A stretch of DNA of 64,000 nt, from NCBI GenBank assembly GCA_016718385.1, contig JADKDK010000002.1, positions 62,001 to 126,000 of the forward strand, read 5' to 3'. Shown one piece after another: positions 26,694-34,901 of this stretch; the first letter of the stretch is position 1; every line of letters starts with the position of its first letter. This DNA comes from Gammaproteobacteria bacterium (GTDB lineage Bacteria; Pseudomonadota; Gammaproteobacteria; Pseudomonadales; UBA5518). The notes under the pieces were generated by a model that saw only the letters and a list, made by a program, of their open reading frames with translations, did not search any database and had not been told where the DNA came from. The translations under genes were made by a program, and so were the position numbers.

Positions 26694-27698
26694 TCACCAG
26701 CGCTGCAGTGCCAGCGGCTCCTCGTCGAGGGCGGCCAGCTGTTCGCGCAGCTCCAGGATGTGCTCGGACCAGTAGCGCGGGGTGTTGAACCACGGGAAGT
26801 AGCGCGGAAAGGCCGGGTCGTGCCAGCGCGCCGCCAGCCAGGCGGCGTAGTGCATCAGGCGCAGCGTGCGCAGCGATTCGACCAGCGGCAGCTGGGCGCC
26901 GGGGAAGTCGTTGAATTCCTCGTAGCCATCGACGATCTCGGCGAGCTGGGCGAGGCGCTCGTGACGATCGCCGCTGAGCAGCATCCACAGGTCCTGTATC
27001 GCCGGGGCGCTGCGGCAGTCGTCGAGATCCACCAGGCACAGCGCGCCGTCGCGAGCGAGGATGTTGCCCGGGTGCAGGTCGCCGTGGGTGCGGATCAGAG
27101 TCGCCTCGTCCGGGCGGAAGCACTCGCGCAGCTTCTGCACCAGTGCCTCGCACAGGCTGCGGTAGGGCGTCTCGAGCTCCGGCGGGATGAAGTGCGCGGC
27201 GATCAGGCGCCAGCTCGTCTCGGCGTAGCTCTCGATATCGACGCGCGGGCGGTGCGCGAAGGGGCGGCTGGCGCCGATGGCGTGCATGCGCCCGAGGATG
27301 CGCCCGAGCGACAGCAGCTGCTCGGGCTGGTCGAGGTCGGGCACGTGGCCACCGACGCGCGGGAACAGCGCGAAGCGGAACTCGCCGAAGCGCAGCAGGG
27401 TGTCGCCGCGCTCGTCGGCCATCGGGGCCACCACGGGCAGTTCGGCCTCGAGCAGCTCGCGCGTGAAGTCGTGCTCTTCGCGGATCGCCTCTTCGCTCCA
27501 GCGCTCCGGGCGGTAGAACTTCACGATCAGCGGCGCACCGCCCTCGATCCCGACCTGGTAGACGCGGTTCTCGTAGCTGTTCAGCGCGAAGATGCGCAGG
27601 TCCGAGGTGCGCCCGGTGCTCTCGATGGCATCGATCACGGCATCGGGCGTCAAGGTGTCGAAGGGGTGCCCGGTGTGGTCGGAAGTCTCGTTGCTCAT
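26694..27698 (-). CDS. srkA: Stress response kinase A (SrkA/RdoA/YihE family)
   Basis: The 334-aa protein is a phosphotransferase-fold kinase. It has ALNSYENRVYQVG near the N-terminus, a nucleotide-binding lysine in LIVKFYRPERW, the catalytic THGDLHPGNIL and the metal-binding VDLDDCRSAPAIQDLWML. In enterobacteria this kinase is under Cpx control and protects from envelope and oxidative stress. ATG 27698 gives the normal length. It diverges from the Rieske oxygenase gene across 193 bases holding a strong promoter. Confidence 0.92.
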   Translation of the reverse strand: MSNETSDHTGHPFDTLTPDAVIDAIESTGRTSDLRIFALNSYENRVYQVGIEGGAPLIVKFYRPERWSEEAIREEHDFTRELLEAELPVVAPMADERGDTLLRFGEFRFALFPRVGGHVPDLDQPEQLLSLGRILGRMHAIGASRPFAHRPRVDIESYAETSWRLIAAHFIPPELETPYRSLCEALVQKLRECFRPDEATLIRTHGDLHPGNILARDGALCLVDLDDCRSAPAIQDLWMLLSGDRHERLAQLAEIVDGYEEFNDFPGAQLPLVESLRTLRLMHYAAWLAARWHDPAFPRYFPWFNTPRYWSEHILELREQLAALDEEPLALQRW

Positions 27699-27797
27699 GG
27701 CGGGCCGGTACTGCTCAGGGCGGGACAGGGTACGGGCCCGCAGGGCTGCCCACAAGGGCGGGTAACGGATTACAAAACCGTCGTATTGCAATCTTTT

Positions 27798-27827
27798 TTG
27801 ACACTGCGGCGGCGCGATCCCTAGAAT
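27798..27827 (+). promoter_or_regulatory. Strong sigma70-like promoter upstream of the Rieske oxygenase gene
   Basis: TTGACA (27798-27803), 18 bases, TAGAAT (27822-27827). The -35 hexamer is perfect and the -10 matches five of six positions. A T-run (CTTTTTT) precedes the -35. The start codon lies 65 bases after the -10 box. Confidence 0.6.
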
Positions 27828-27891
27828 GCCCCGGACACGGCGCCGGGTGCTTGGGCGCGCCGCTCGATCACGCACAGCAGAGGGCAAACGC

Positions 27892-28833
27892 ATGAGCCGC
27901 TTTCCGTTTCCGATTCCCTATGGCTGGTTCCACGTCGGGTATTCAGCGGAGCTCTCGTCGGGGGAGGTCCGCGCGGTGCGCTATTTCGGCCGCGACCTCG
28001 CGCTGTGGCGCGACCAGGACGGCAACGCGCACCTGCAGGACGCGTACTGTCCGCACCTGGGCGCCAACATCGCCGTCGGCGGCAAGGTGGTCGGCAACCT
28101 GATCGAGTGCCCGTTCCACAAGTGGCGCTTCACCGGGGAGGGGCGTGTCGCGGAAATCGACTATGCGCAGCGCCTGAACGACAAGGCCTGCCTGCCGACC
28201 TACCCGGTGCAGGAGCGTCATGGCGTGGTGATGGCGTGGTATCACCCGCAGGGGGTCGCACCGCTCTACCAGCTGCCCGACGTACCCGAGTGCAGCAATC
28301 CCGAGTTCGTGGGGCCGTTCAGCACCGGCCACACGATCCGCACCTGCCTGCAGGAGATGGCGGAGAACACCGCCGACGCCGCGCACTTCGTGACCATCCA
28401 CCAGCATCCGGGCCAGGCGCACTACGACGAGTTCAGCTTCGACGGCGCGTCGATGATCATGAAGAGCACGCAGAAGTTCCCGAGCTCGCACGGACCGGTG
28501 GAAGGAACGCTCAACACCGATACCGCGGGCTTCGGCTTTGCGATCGTGCGCTACAAGACGCTGGTCGAGATCTGCATGGTCACCACCACGGCGCCGGTGG
28601 ACGCGGAGACCTCGCAGCAGCACAACCACGTCTGGTACCGCAACCCGGCGCGCGATCCGAAGATCGACCGCATCGGCCAGGCCTTCGTGAAGGAAGTGAA
28701 CCGCCAGTTCACCGACGACATCCCGATCTGGGAGAACAAGATCTACGTCGACAAACCGAACCTCTGCGATGGCGACGGCCCGATCGCGCGCTTTCGCAAG
28801 TGGGCGCAGCAGTTCTACGTCGGCGCGGCCTGA
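27892..28833 (+). CDS. Rieske non-heme iron oxygenase, terminal oxygenase component
   Basis: The 313-aa protein has a Rieske [2Fe-2S] domain with CPHLG (Cys53, His55) and CPFHKW (Cys73, His76), then a catalytic domain with ENTADAAHFVTIH, giving Asp162, His165 and His170 as likely bridge and iron ligands. It resembles 3-ketosteroid 9-alpha-hydroxylase/cholesterol-desaturase-type oxygenases more than aromatic dioxygenases of about 450 aa, so a sterol or steroid-like substrate is possible but not shown. No reductase gene is adjacent. AGAGGG lies upstream of ATG 27892. It overlaps the convergent diguanylate cyclase gene by 19 bases. Confidence 0.87.
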   Translation: MSRFPFPIPYGWFHVGYSAELSSGEVRAVRYFGRDLALWRDQDGNAHLQDAYCPHLGANIAVGGKVVGNLIECPFHKWRFTGEGRVAEIDYAQRLNDKACLPTYPVQERHGVVMAWYHPQGVAPLYQLPDVPECSNPEFVGPFSTGHTIRTCLQEMAENTADAAHFVTIHQHPGQAHYDEFSFDGASMIMKSTQKFPSSHGPVEGTLNTDTAGFGFAIVRYKTLVEICMVTTTAPVDAETSQQHNHVWYRNPARDPKIDRIGQAFVKEVNRQFTDDIPIWENKIYVDKPNLCDGDGPIARFRKWAQQFYVGAA

Positions 28834-30467
28834 TCGTCCTCGTAGACGCACACGCGGTTGCGGCCCCCGCTCTTGGCGCGATACAGCGCGGCGTCGGCGC
28901 GCATGAACACTCGTTCGGCGGAGTCGCCGGGGTGGAATTCGGCGAGGCCGAAGGAGCCGGTGACCGTGATGCGTTGCTCTGCGTGCGCCACCGGCACGCT
29001 CTCCAGCGCGGCGCGCAATCTTTCCAGGTCCTGCGCGGCCTCGGGTGAGCCGAGTCCCGGCAGCAGCAGGACGAATTCCTCGCCGCCATAGCGGGCGACG
29101 AAGTGATCGTCGCGCAGCGCGGCACGCAGGGTCGCGGCCACCGCGACGATCACGGCGTCGCCGGCCGCGTGCCCGAAGGTGTCGTTGACGCGCTTGAAAT
29201 TGTCGATATCGCACACCGCCAGCGCCAGCGGCGAGCCCTCGCGCTCGCGGCGCTCGCACTCTTCGGTCAGCCGTCGTTCGAATGCCTCGCGGTTGGGCAG
29301 CTGGCTCAGGCGGTCGGTCAGCGCAATGCGGCTCTGCTCGGCCACGCGCGCCTCGGCGGTGCGCGAGTGTGACTCCAGCTCCCTGACCCGGTCTTCCAGC
29401 GCGGAAACCCGCTGGCCGAATTCCTCCTGGATGCGGTCCTCGCGATTGCGGTAGACGGTCATCGCGCTCGCCATCTGCTCGATGTGGGCACGCGCCTCGC
29501 GTTTGAGCTGTTCCACCTCGGTCGCGGTATCGGCGCTCTGGCGCATGCGGGCGATGTTGCGCTCGATTGCCGCGGAGAGTTCCGAGCCGGCGGCGGCACG
29601 CTGCTGCGAGAGCACGTGCGCCCCGCTGGCGGCGGCGCCCGCTGCCGCAAGACGCTCGTTCAGCTGCTGCAGGAACTGCCCGAACTCGCCGCGGCTGCGC
29701 GCCAGCGCTGCCGCGGCCAGGACCCGCACCGTGTCGAGTGTCGTCACCAGTTCGTCGAGGGGCACGCCGCGCGCGATGCGGGTCTTTGCGGAATCGAACA
29801 GGGCGCGGTTCGCGCTGTCGCTGTCCGGTGCCTCGACCGTATCGATCAGGGCATCGAGCGCCTTGTCGGCCGCGGTGCCGATGCGGCCTGTGGCAGGAGC
29901 CTCGCGAAGCACTTCCGGCAATGCCTCGGGCGCCGCTGACGCCGGCTGCCCGAACAGCCGCGCGAGCAGGCCGGGACGTCCGGCGGCCTGGCCGCGCAGG
30001 GCCTGCAGCACCTCGTCCTGCAAGCCGGCGCAGGCCTGGAGAATCTCCTCGATTCCCCCGGTCCGTTGCAGGCGCTCGTGGGCCTCGCGGCGCAGCGATG
30101 CGATGCGCCGCCTGAGCCCGCCGGGCAGTTCCTCGAGCGCCAGCTGCGCGAGCAGCGCATCGACCGCGGCAGCCGCGGCGCTCTCGCTGAGCTTGTTGCG
30201 CTCCTCGAGCAGGCGGATGCGCTCGTCGACCACGTCGATCTTGCTCGCGAGCACGGCGGTGGACACGGACCGGCCCTTGCGCAGGAAATCGCGCAACCCG
30301 GCCAGCTGCACGTCGAGTTCCTGCTCCTGCCCCTCGCAGGCCAGCGAGATGCGGTTCACGGCGCGCGCGAGCTCGCGCTCGCGCTCCTCGTGCTCGTGCT
30401 CCAGGCGTTCCTGGGTCTCCAGCGCGAGGAGGTAGCGCGCTTTCCAGTCGGTATGTCGATCGCTCAC
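28815..30467 (-). CDS. DgcP-like diguanylate cyclase (GGDEF domain) with altered I-site
   Basis: The 550-aa protein is soluble, with a long helical N-terminal half (residues 1 to about 380, coiled coil near 330-375) whose start (DWKARYLLALETQERLE) resembles the Pseudomonas polar cyclase DgcP. The C-terminal GGDEF domain (about 385-540) has the active YGGEEF loop, so it should make cyclic di-GMP. The I-site position reads RDDH instead of RxxD, so product inhibition is probably weakened. The GTG start at 30467 overlaps the stop of the RND pump gene (GTGA), so synthesis is coupled to the pump. DgcP assignment is by resemblance only. Confidence 0.85.
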   Translation of the reverse strand: MSDRHTDWKARYLLALETQERLEHEHEERERELARAVNRISLACEGQEQELDVQLAGLRDFLRKGRSVSTAVLASKIDVVDERIRLLEERNKLSESAAAAAVDALLAQLALEELPGGLRRRIASLRREAHERLQRTGGIEEILQACAGLQDEVLQALRGQAAGRPGLLARLFGQPASAAPEALPEVLREAPATGRIGTAADKALDALIDTVEAPDSDSANRALFDSAKTRIARGVPLDELVTTLDTVRVLAAAALARSRGEFGQFLQQLNERLAAAGAAASGAHVLSQQRAAAGSELSAAIERNIARMRQSADTATEVEQLKREARAHIEQMASAMTVYRNREDRIQEEFGQRVSALEDRVRELESHSRTAEARVAEQSRIALTDRLSQLPNREAFERRLTEECERREREGSPLALAVCDIDNFKRVNDTFGHAAGDAVIVAVAATLRAALRDDHFVARYGGEEFVLLLPGLGSPEAAQDLERLRAALESVPVAHAEQRITVTGSFGLAEFHPGDSAERVFMRADAALYRAKSGGRNRVCVYEDDQAAPT

Positions 30468-33400
30468 TCGATGGTCCCGGAAATAGTGTGGTCACGGATG
30501 CCGCCCCTGCGCACCGGGATCCCGAAGACCAGCGTGTAGAGCGCGGGCACCACGAGCAGCGTCAGCACGGTGGCGAAGCCCAGTCCCGCCATCATGGTGA
30601 TCGACATGTTCACGAAGAACACGTCGCCGAGCAGCGGGACCAGGCCGAGAATGGTGGTGGCGGCCGCCAGCGACACCGGGCGCAGCCGGCTCACCGCAGC
30701 GTCCACGACGGCCTCGAATCCGGGCTTGCCCGCGGCGATCTGCTGGTCGATCTCCTCGATCAGCACGATCGCGTTCTTGATCAGCAGTCCCACCAGTGAC
30801 AGCGCGCCGAGTATCGACATGAAGTCGAACGGCGCCCCGGCCGCGAGCAGGCCCGCGGTGATGCCGATGATCGCCAGCGGCACCGTCAGCCAGATGATCA
30901 GGGGCTGGCGCAGCTTCGCGAACAGCAGCACGCTGGTCAGCACCATCGCGAGGAAGCCCAGCGGCAGCGTGCTCTTCAGCCCTGCGCCGGCCTTGCTCGA
31001 ATCCTCGAACTCGCCGCCCCACGACAGGCTGTAACCGGCTGGCAGCTTCATGGCCTCGATCGGCTCGCGCAGGCGCTGGAACAGCGGGTCGACGAGCTCC
31101 CCGGGCGGATTGCACGACGTGGTGATGGTGAGCTGGCGGTCGCGGCTGCGCAGCACCGCGTTCTCCCAGCGGGTGTCGAAGCCCGAGACCACCTGCGACA
31201 CCGGCACGGCTTTCTGCAGCAGCGGACTCCACACGCCGATGTCGCGCAGGTTGCCGACGTCACCGCGCTCGTCCTCGGGCGCGCGCACCAGGATCGGGAG
31301 CAGGTGCACGCCGTCGCGGTACAGCCCGACATGCGTGCCCTCCACGGCGTACTGGAGCCCGGCAGCGAGGTCCTCGCGCGTGATGCCGAGCTGGCGACCG
31401 ACCTGCTCGTTGAATACCGGTCGCACCACCTTCACCGGCTCGCGCCAGTCGTCGCGGATCTCGCGCGCCTCGGGGTCGGCGCGCATGATCGCTTTCGCCT
31501 GTTCCGAGAGCCGGCGCAGTTCGCCGGCGTCGGGCCCGTGGAAGCGCACCTCGATCTTGCCGTCGCGCCCGGGGCCGATGCGCATCTGCTTGAGCACCGG
31601 ATCGATCCACGGCAGTTCGGTGCGCAGGTACCCGGCCACCGCCTCCCACACCGGCGCGATGCCTTCGCGGGTGTCGGTTCGAACCAGGATCTGAGCGTAC
31701 GCCGCCGAGCTTTCCTTGGAGTCGTAGACCAGGGTGAAGCGCTGGTGCGCGCCGCCGATCACGGCACTGGTCTGCACCACGCCGGGTTGTGCGCGCAGGT
31801 ACTCCTCCACGCGCAGGGCGTCCTCGCGGGTCTTGCGGATGTCGGTACCCTCGGGCTCCCAGATGTCGACGAAGAACAGCGGAGTATTCGAGGCCGGGAA
31901 GAAGCCGCTCTTGACGAAACCGAAACCGGCCAGCGCGGCGAGGAACAGCGCCGCCGCGCCACCGAGCGTTACGAGGCGGTGGCGCAGCGCCACCGTAACG
32001 AGGCGCCGGTACAGGCGAAAGCCGGCGCCGGCGTAGGGATCGCGCGGCGTCGCGCTCGCGGCGGCGGGCTCGAGCAGCAGCGCGCACAGCAGCGGCGTGG
32101 TGCTGATCGCCGTGAGCCACGAGAGCAGCAGCGAGATCAGGATCACCCAGAACAGCGATCCGGCGAATTCCCCGGTGGCGTCGGGCGAGAGGCCGATGGC
32201 GGAGAAGGCGAGAATGCCGATGGCGGTGCCGCCGAGCAGCGGCCACGCGGTCTTGGCGACGCTCTCGCGCGCGGCCTGCGGCGCCGACATGCCCGCCTGC
32301 ATGCGCACCAGCATGCCTTCGGCGACCACGATCGCGTTGTCGACCAGCATGCCGAGCGCGATCACCAGCGCGCCGAGCGAGATGCGCTGCAGCTCGATGC
32401 CACAGAGCTGCATCACGAACAGCGTGCCGGCCACGGTGATCAGCAGCACCGCGCCGATGATCACGCCGGTGCGCAGGCCCATGAACAGCAGCAGTACCGC
32501 GAGCACGATGCCTACCGCCTGCGCCACGCTGACCAGGAAGCCGCCCACCGACTTGGCCACCTCGCGCGGCTGGTCGTAGATGGGCTGCAGCTCCATGCCC
32601 GCCGGGATGATCGGGGCGAGCGATTGCATCTTCGCCCGCACCCGCGCGCCGACCTCGACGACGTTCTCGCCGCGCAGCATCGACACGCCGATCGTGAGGC
32701 CCGGCTTGCCGTTGACGTAGTACATGAGCCCCGGCACTTCCTCGTAGGCGCGCGTGATGCGGGCGATGTCGCTGAGGCGCACCAGGTGGCGCTCGTCGGA
32801 GCCGATCAGCACGTTGCCCATGTCGGCCACCGAGCGGAACTCGCCGCTGGGCTCGATGCGCAGCAGTTCGTCGCCGACGCGCACGCGTCCGGCCTCGGCC
32901 ACCACGTTCTGCGACTGCAGCACCGCGGCGATGTCGGCGGCCGATATCCCGAGTTCGCCGAGGCGCGCACGCGCGAGATCGACGTAGACCACCTCGCGCT
33001 GCGTGCCGCCGAGCTCCACCTTGCGCACGCCGGGCACCTGCAGCAGCTCGCGCTTGATGCGGTCGGCCGTGTCCCACAGGTCGCGCCAGCTGTAGCCCTC
33101 GCCGGTGAGCGCGCCGTAGATGCCGTAGACGTCGCCGAAGTCGTCGATCACCATCGGCTCGTGCGCCCCGGGCGGCAGCTGCGCGCGCACGTCGGCGATC
33201 TTGCGCCTGAGCTCGTCGTAGATGGCCGGAAAGTCCGCCGCGCGGTAGCGGTCCTTGAACTCGACCTGGATGTCGGAGACACCCGGGCGCGACACCGACA
33301 TCTTCAGGCTCTTCACCTGTTCCATGCGCTGGATCGCGTCCTCGATGTGGTAGGTGACCTCCTGCTGCACCTGTTCGGCGTTCGCGCCGGGGTAGCGCGT

Positions 33401-33544
33401 GATGACCTTGGCGATCTTGATCGTGAACGCGGGATCCTCGAGCTTGCCCATGCGCTCGAAGCTCCACAGGCCGCCGCCGACCAGGACGATCAGCAGCAGC
33501 CAGGAAACGACCTTGTTGCGGACCGAGTATTCACCGATGTTCAT
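30464..33544 (-). CDS. RND efflux permease, second system
   Basis: A full-length 1026-aa pump of the AcrB/AcrF superfamily, starting MNIGEYSVRNKVVSWLLL. Helix 4 reads GMLVDNAIVVAEG near residue 400, so the second Asp of the usual DD proton-relay pair is Asn; this variant occurs in a TriC-like branch. It lies 16 bases after its adaptor gene and overlaps the diguanylate cyclase gene. Substrates are unknown. No outer-membrane channel gene is in the operon. Confidence 0.94.
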   Translation of the reverse strand: MNIGEYSVRNKVVSWLLLIVLVGGGLWSFERMGKLEDPAFTIKIAKVITRYPGANAEQVQQEVTYHIEDAIQRMEQVKSLKMSVSRPGVSDIQVEFKDRYRAADFPAIYDELRRKIADVRAQLPPGAHEPMVIDDFGDVYGIYGALTGEGYSWRDLWDTADRIKRELLQVPGVRKVELGGTQREVVYVDLARARLGELGISAADIAAVLQSQNVVAEAGRVRVGDELLRIEPSGEFRSVADMGNVLIGSDERHLVRLSDIARITRAYEEVPGLMYYVNGKPGLTIGVSMLRGENVVEVGARVRAKMQSLAPIIPAGMELQPIYDQPREVAKSVGGFLVSVAQAVGIVLAVLLLFMGLRTGVIIGAVLLITVAGTLFVMQLCGIELQRISLGALVIALGMLVDNAIVVAEGMLVRMQAGMSAPQAARESVAKTAWPLLGGTAIGILAFSAIGLSPDATGEFAGSLFWVILISLLLSWLTAISTTPLLCALLLEPAAASATPRDPYAGAGFRLYRRLVTVALRHRLVTLGGAAALFLAALAGFGFVKSGFFPASNTPLFFVDIWEPEGTDIRKTREDALRVEEYLRAQPGVVQTSAVIGGAHQRFTLVYDSKESSAAYAQILVRTDTREGIAPVWEAVAGYLRTELPWIDPVLKQMRIGPGRDGKIEVRFHGPDAGELRRLSEQAKAIMRADPEAREIRDDWREPVKVVRPVFNEQVGRQLGITREDLAAGLQYAVEGTHVGLYRDGVHLLPILVRAPEDERGDVGNLRDIGVWSPLLQKAVPVSQVVSGFDTRWENAVLRSRDRQLTITTSCNPPGELVDPLFQRLREPIEAMKLPAGYSLSWGGEFEDSSKAGAGLKSTLPLGFLAMVLTSVLLFAKLRQPLIIWLTVPLAIIGITAGLLAAGAPFDFMSILGALSLVGLLIKNAIVLIEEIDQQIAAGKPGFEAVVDAAVSRLRPVSLAAATTILGLVPLLGDVFFVNMSITMMAGLGFATVLTLLVVPALYTLVFGIPVRRGGIRDHTISGTIE

Positions 33545-33560
33545 GAGGTGGCCCGGCGCC

Positions 33561-34700
33561 TCAATGCGGGTCGCCGGCGCGCGGGACGGCCTGTTCGCCG
33601 CCGGGCATGCGCGAGACCTTCATGCCCTCGGCCATATGCGAGGCGCCGACGGCGACGATTTCCTCGTCACCCGCGAGGCCCTCGAGAACCTGGATGCGCT
33701 CCTGCTGCATCTCGCCCACGCGCACCGCGCGGCGCGACACGGTCATCGTGACGGCGTCGAGCACCCAGACCACGGGATGGAGCGCCGCGTCGCCGAGCAC
33801 CGCGGTGGCCGGGATCCAGATGTCGCCCGACTCGGGCACGAGGTGGCGGAAATCCACGGTCACCGTGGTCGTCATGCCGGGCAGGATCACGACGTCGGGC
33901 GGATTGGGCATGGTGAAGGTGATCTCGAAGGTCTGGGTCTTCGGGTCGGCCTTGGTGGCGACCTCCTTGATGTCCAGCGGGAAGCGCCTTTGCGCCATCC
34001 CCTCGAAGGTGGCCCAGGCCGGCGCCTCCGCTTCGGCATAGTCGATCGCGCGTTCCTCGGGAACCGTGAAGCTGCGCAGCAGCGTCTCGGACAGATCGAT
34101 CTTCACGTCGAGGCTGTTGACCTGCTGCAGGCTCAACACGGCCTCCTTGGCGGCGACTTCCTCGAAGCGCTGCACCAGGCGCTTGGCCACGCTGCCCGCG
34201 AAGGGAGCCCTCAGTTCGGTGTAGGCGAGGTCCTGTCGCGACTGGCGCAGCGCCGCCTCGGCGCTCTTGAAGCTGGTCTCGGTGCGGTCATAGTCGAGGC
34301 GCGAGATGTTCCCCGAGGGCAGCAGTTCGCGGGCGCGCTCGTAGTTGCGCCGGGCGTTGTCGTAGCTCGCCTGGCGATCGCTCAACGCGATGCGGAAATC
34401 CGTGGCATCGAGGCGCGCGAGCACGGTGCCCTCGCCGACGGTATCACCCTCCTTGACGAGGATGTCCTTGACCGTTCCGGGCACGCGAAAGCTGAGATCC
34501 GCGCGCCGCGCCGCCTCGATGCGGCCCGGGAACTGGCGCTGGCTGGGCGCGCCGCCGGTGTCGACCACGAAGGTCTTGACCGGGCGCACAACCGCGGACA
34601 CGTGCTGCGCGGGCGCGGCAACCTCGTCATTGCCGGCGCCGCAAGCGCTCAGCAGCACCAGCAGGACGGCCGGCAGGGCGCAGCGGCAGGGTCTCGTCAT
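33561..34700 (-). CDS. RND efflux periplasmic adaptor lipoprotein
   Basis: The 379-aa product has a lipoprotein signal peptide with LLSACG as lipobox, then lipoyl (GRIEAARRADLSFRVPGTV), hairpin (ERARELLPSGNISRLDYDR) and TELRAPFAGSVAKRLVQ segments of membrane fusion proteins. It anchors in the inner membrane by lipid. ATG 34700 is chosen because it gives the signal peptide. First gene of the adaptor-pump-diguanylate cyclase operon. It diverges from the phospholipase D gene across 201 bases. Confidence 0.92.
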   Translation of the reverse strand: MTRPCRCALPAVLLVLLSACGAGNDEVAAPAQHVSAVVRPVKTFVVDTGGAPSQRQFPGRIEAARRADLSFRVPGTVKDILVKEGDTVGEGTVLARLDATDFRIALSDRQASYDNARRNYERARELLPSGNISRLDYDRTETSFKSAEAALRQSRQDLAYTELRAPFAGSVAKRLVQRFEEVAAKEAVLSLQQVNSLDVKIDLSETLLRSFTVPEERAIDYAEAEAPAWATFEGMAQRRFPLDIKEVATKADPKTQTFEITFTMPNPPDVVILPGMTTTVTVDFRHLVPESGDIWIPATAVLGDAALHPVVWVLDAVTMTVSRRAVRVGEMQQERIQVLEGLAGDEEIVAVGASHMAEGMKVSRMPGGEQAVPRAGDPH

Positions 34701-34901
34701 CGGCGGGGTCTCGGGGGGGCTGGATACGGCGCACAGGCTATCAGCGCATCGTCGCTGCAACAATCGCGAGCACCCTCCGCAGGCTGGCAGCTCCCGGTCG
34801 CGCTGCCTAGAATGTGGCCCCGGTCAGGATGCGCGTAGCCGTCCGGACCTGACATCCGATCGCGACAACGGGCACATCAGGTGGCTCCGGAGGTTCAAGG
34901 C

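Noticed and set aside
31304..33751. An 815-codon plus-strand frame opposite the second RND pump
   Set aside because: No recognisable motif and typical shadow composition.
34808..34813. TAGAAT box before the first phospholipase D gene as a promoter
   Set aside because: The hexamer fits a -10 element but there is no acceptable -35 at 15-19 bases, so it was not listed as a promoter.
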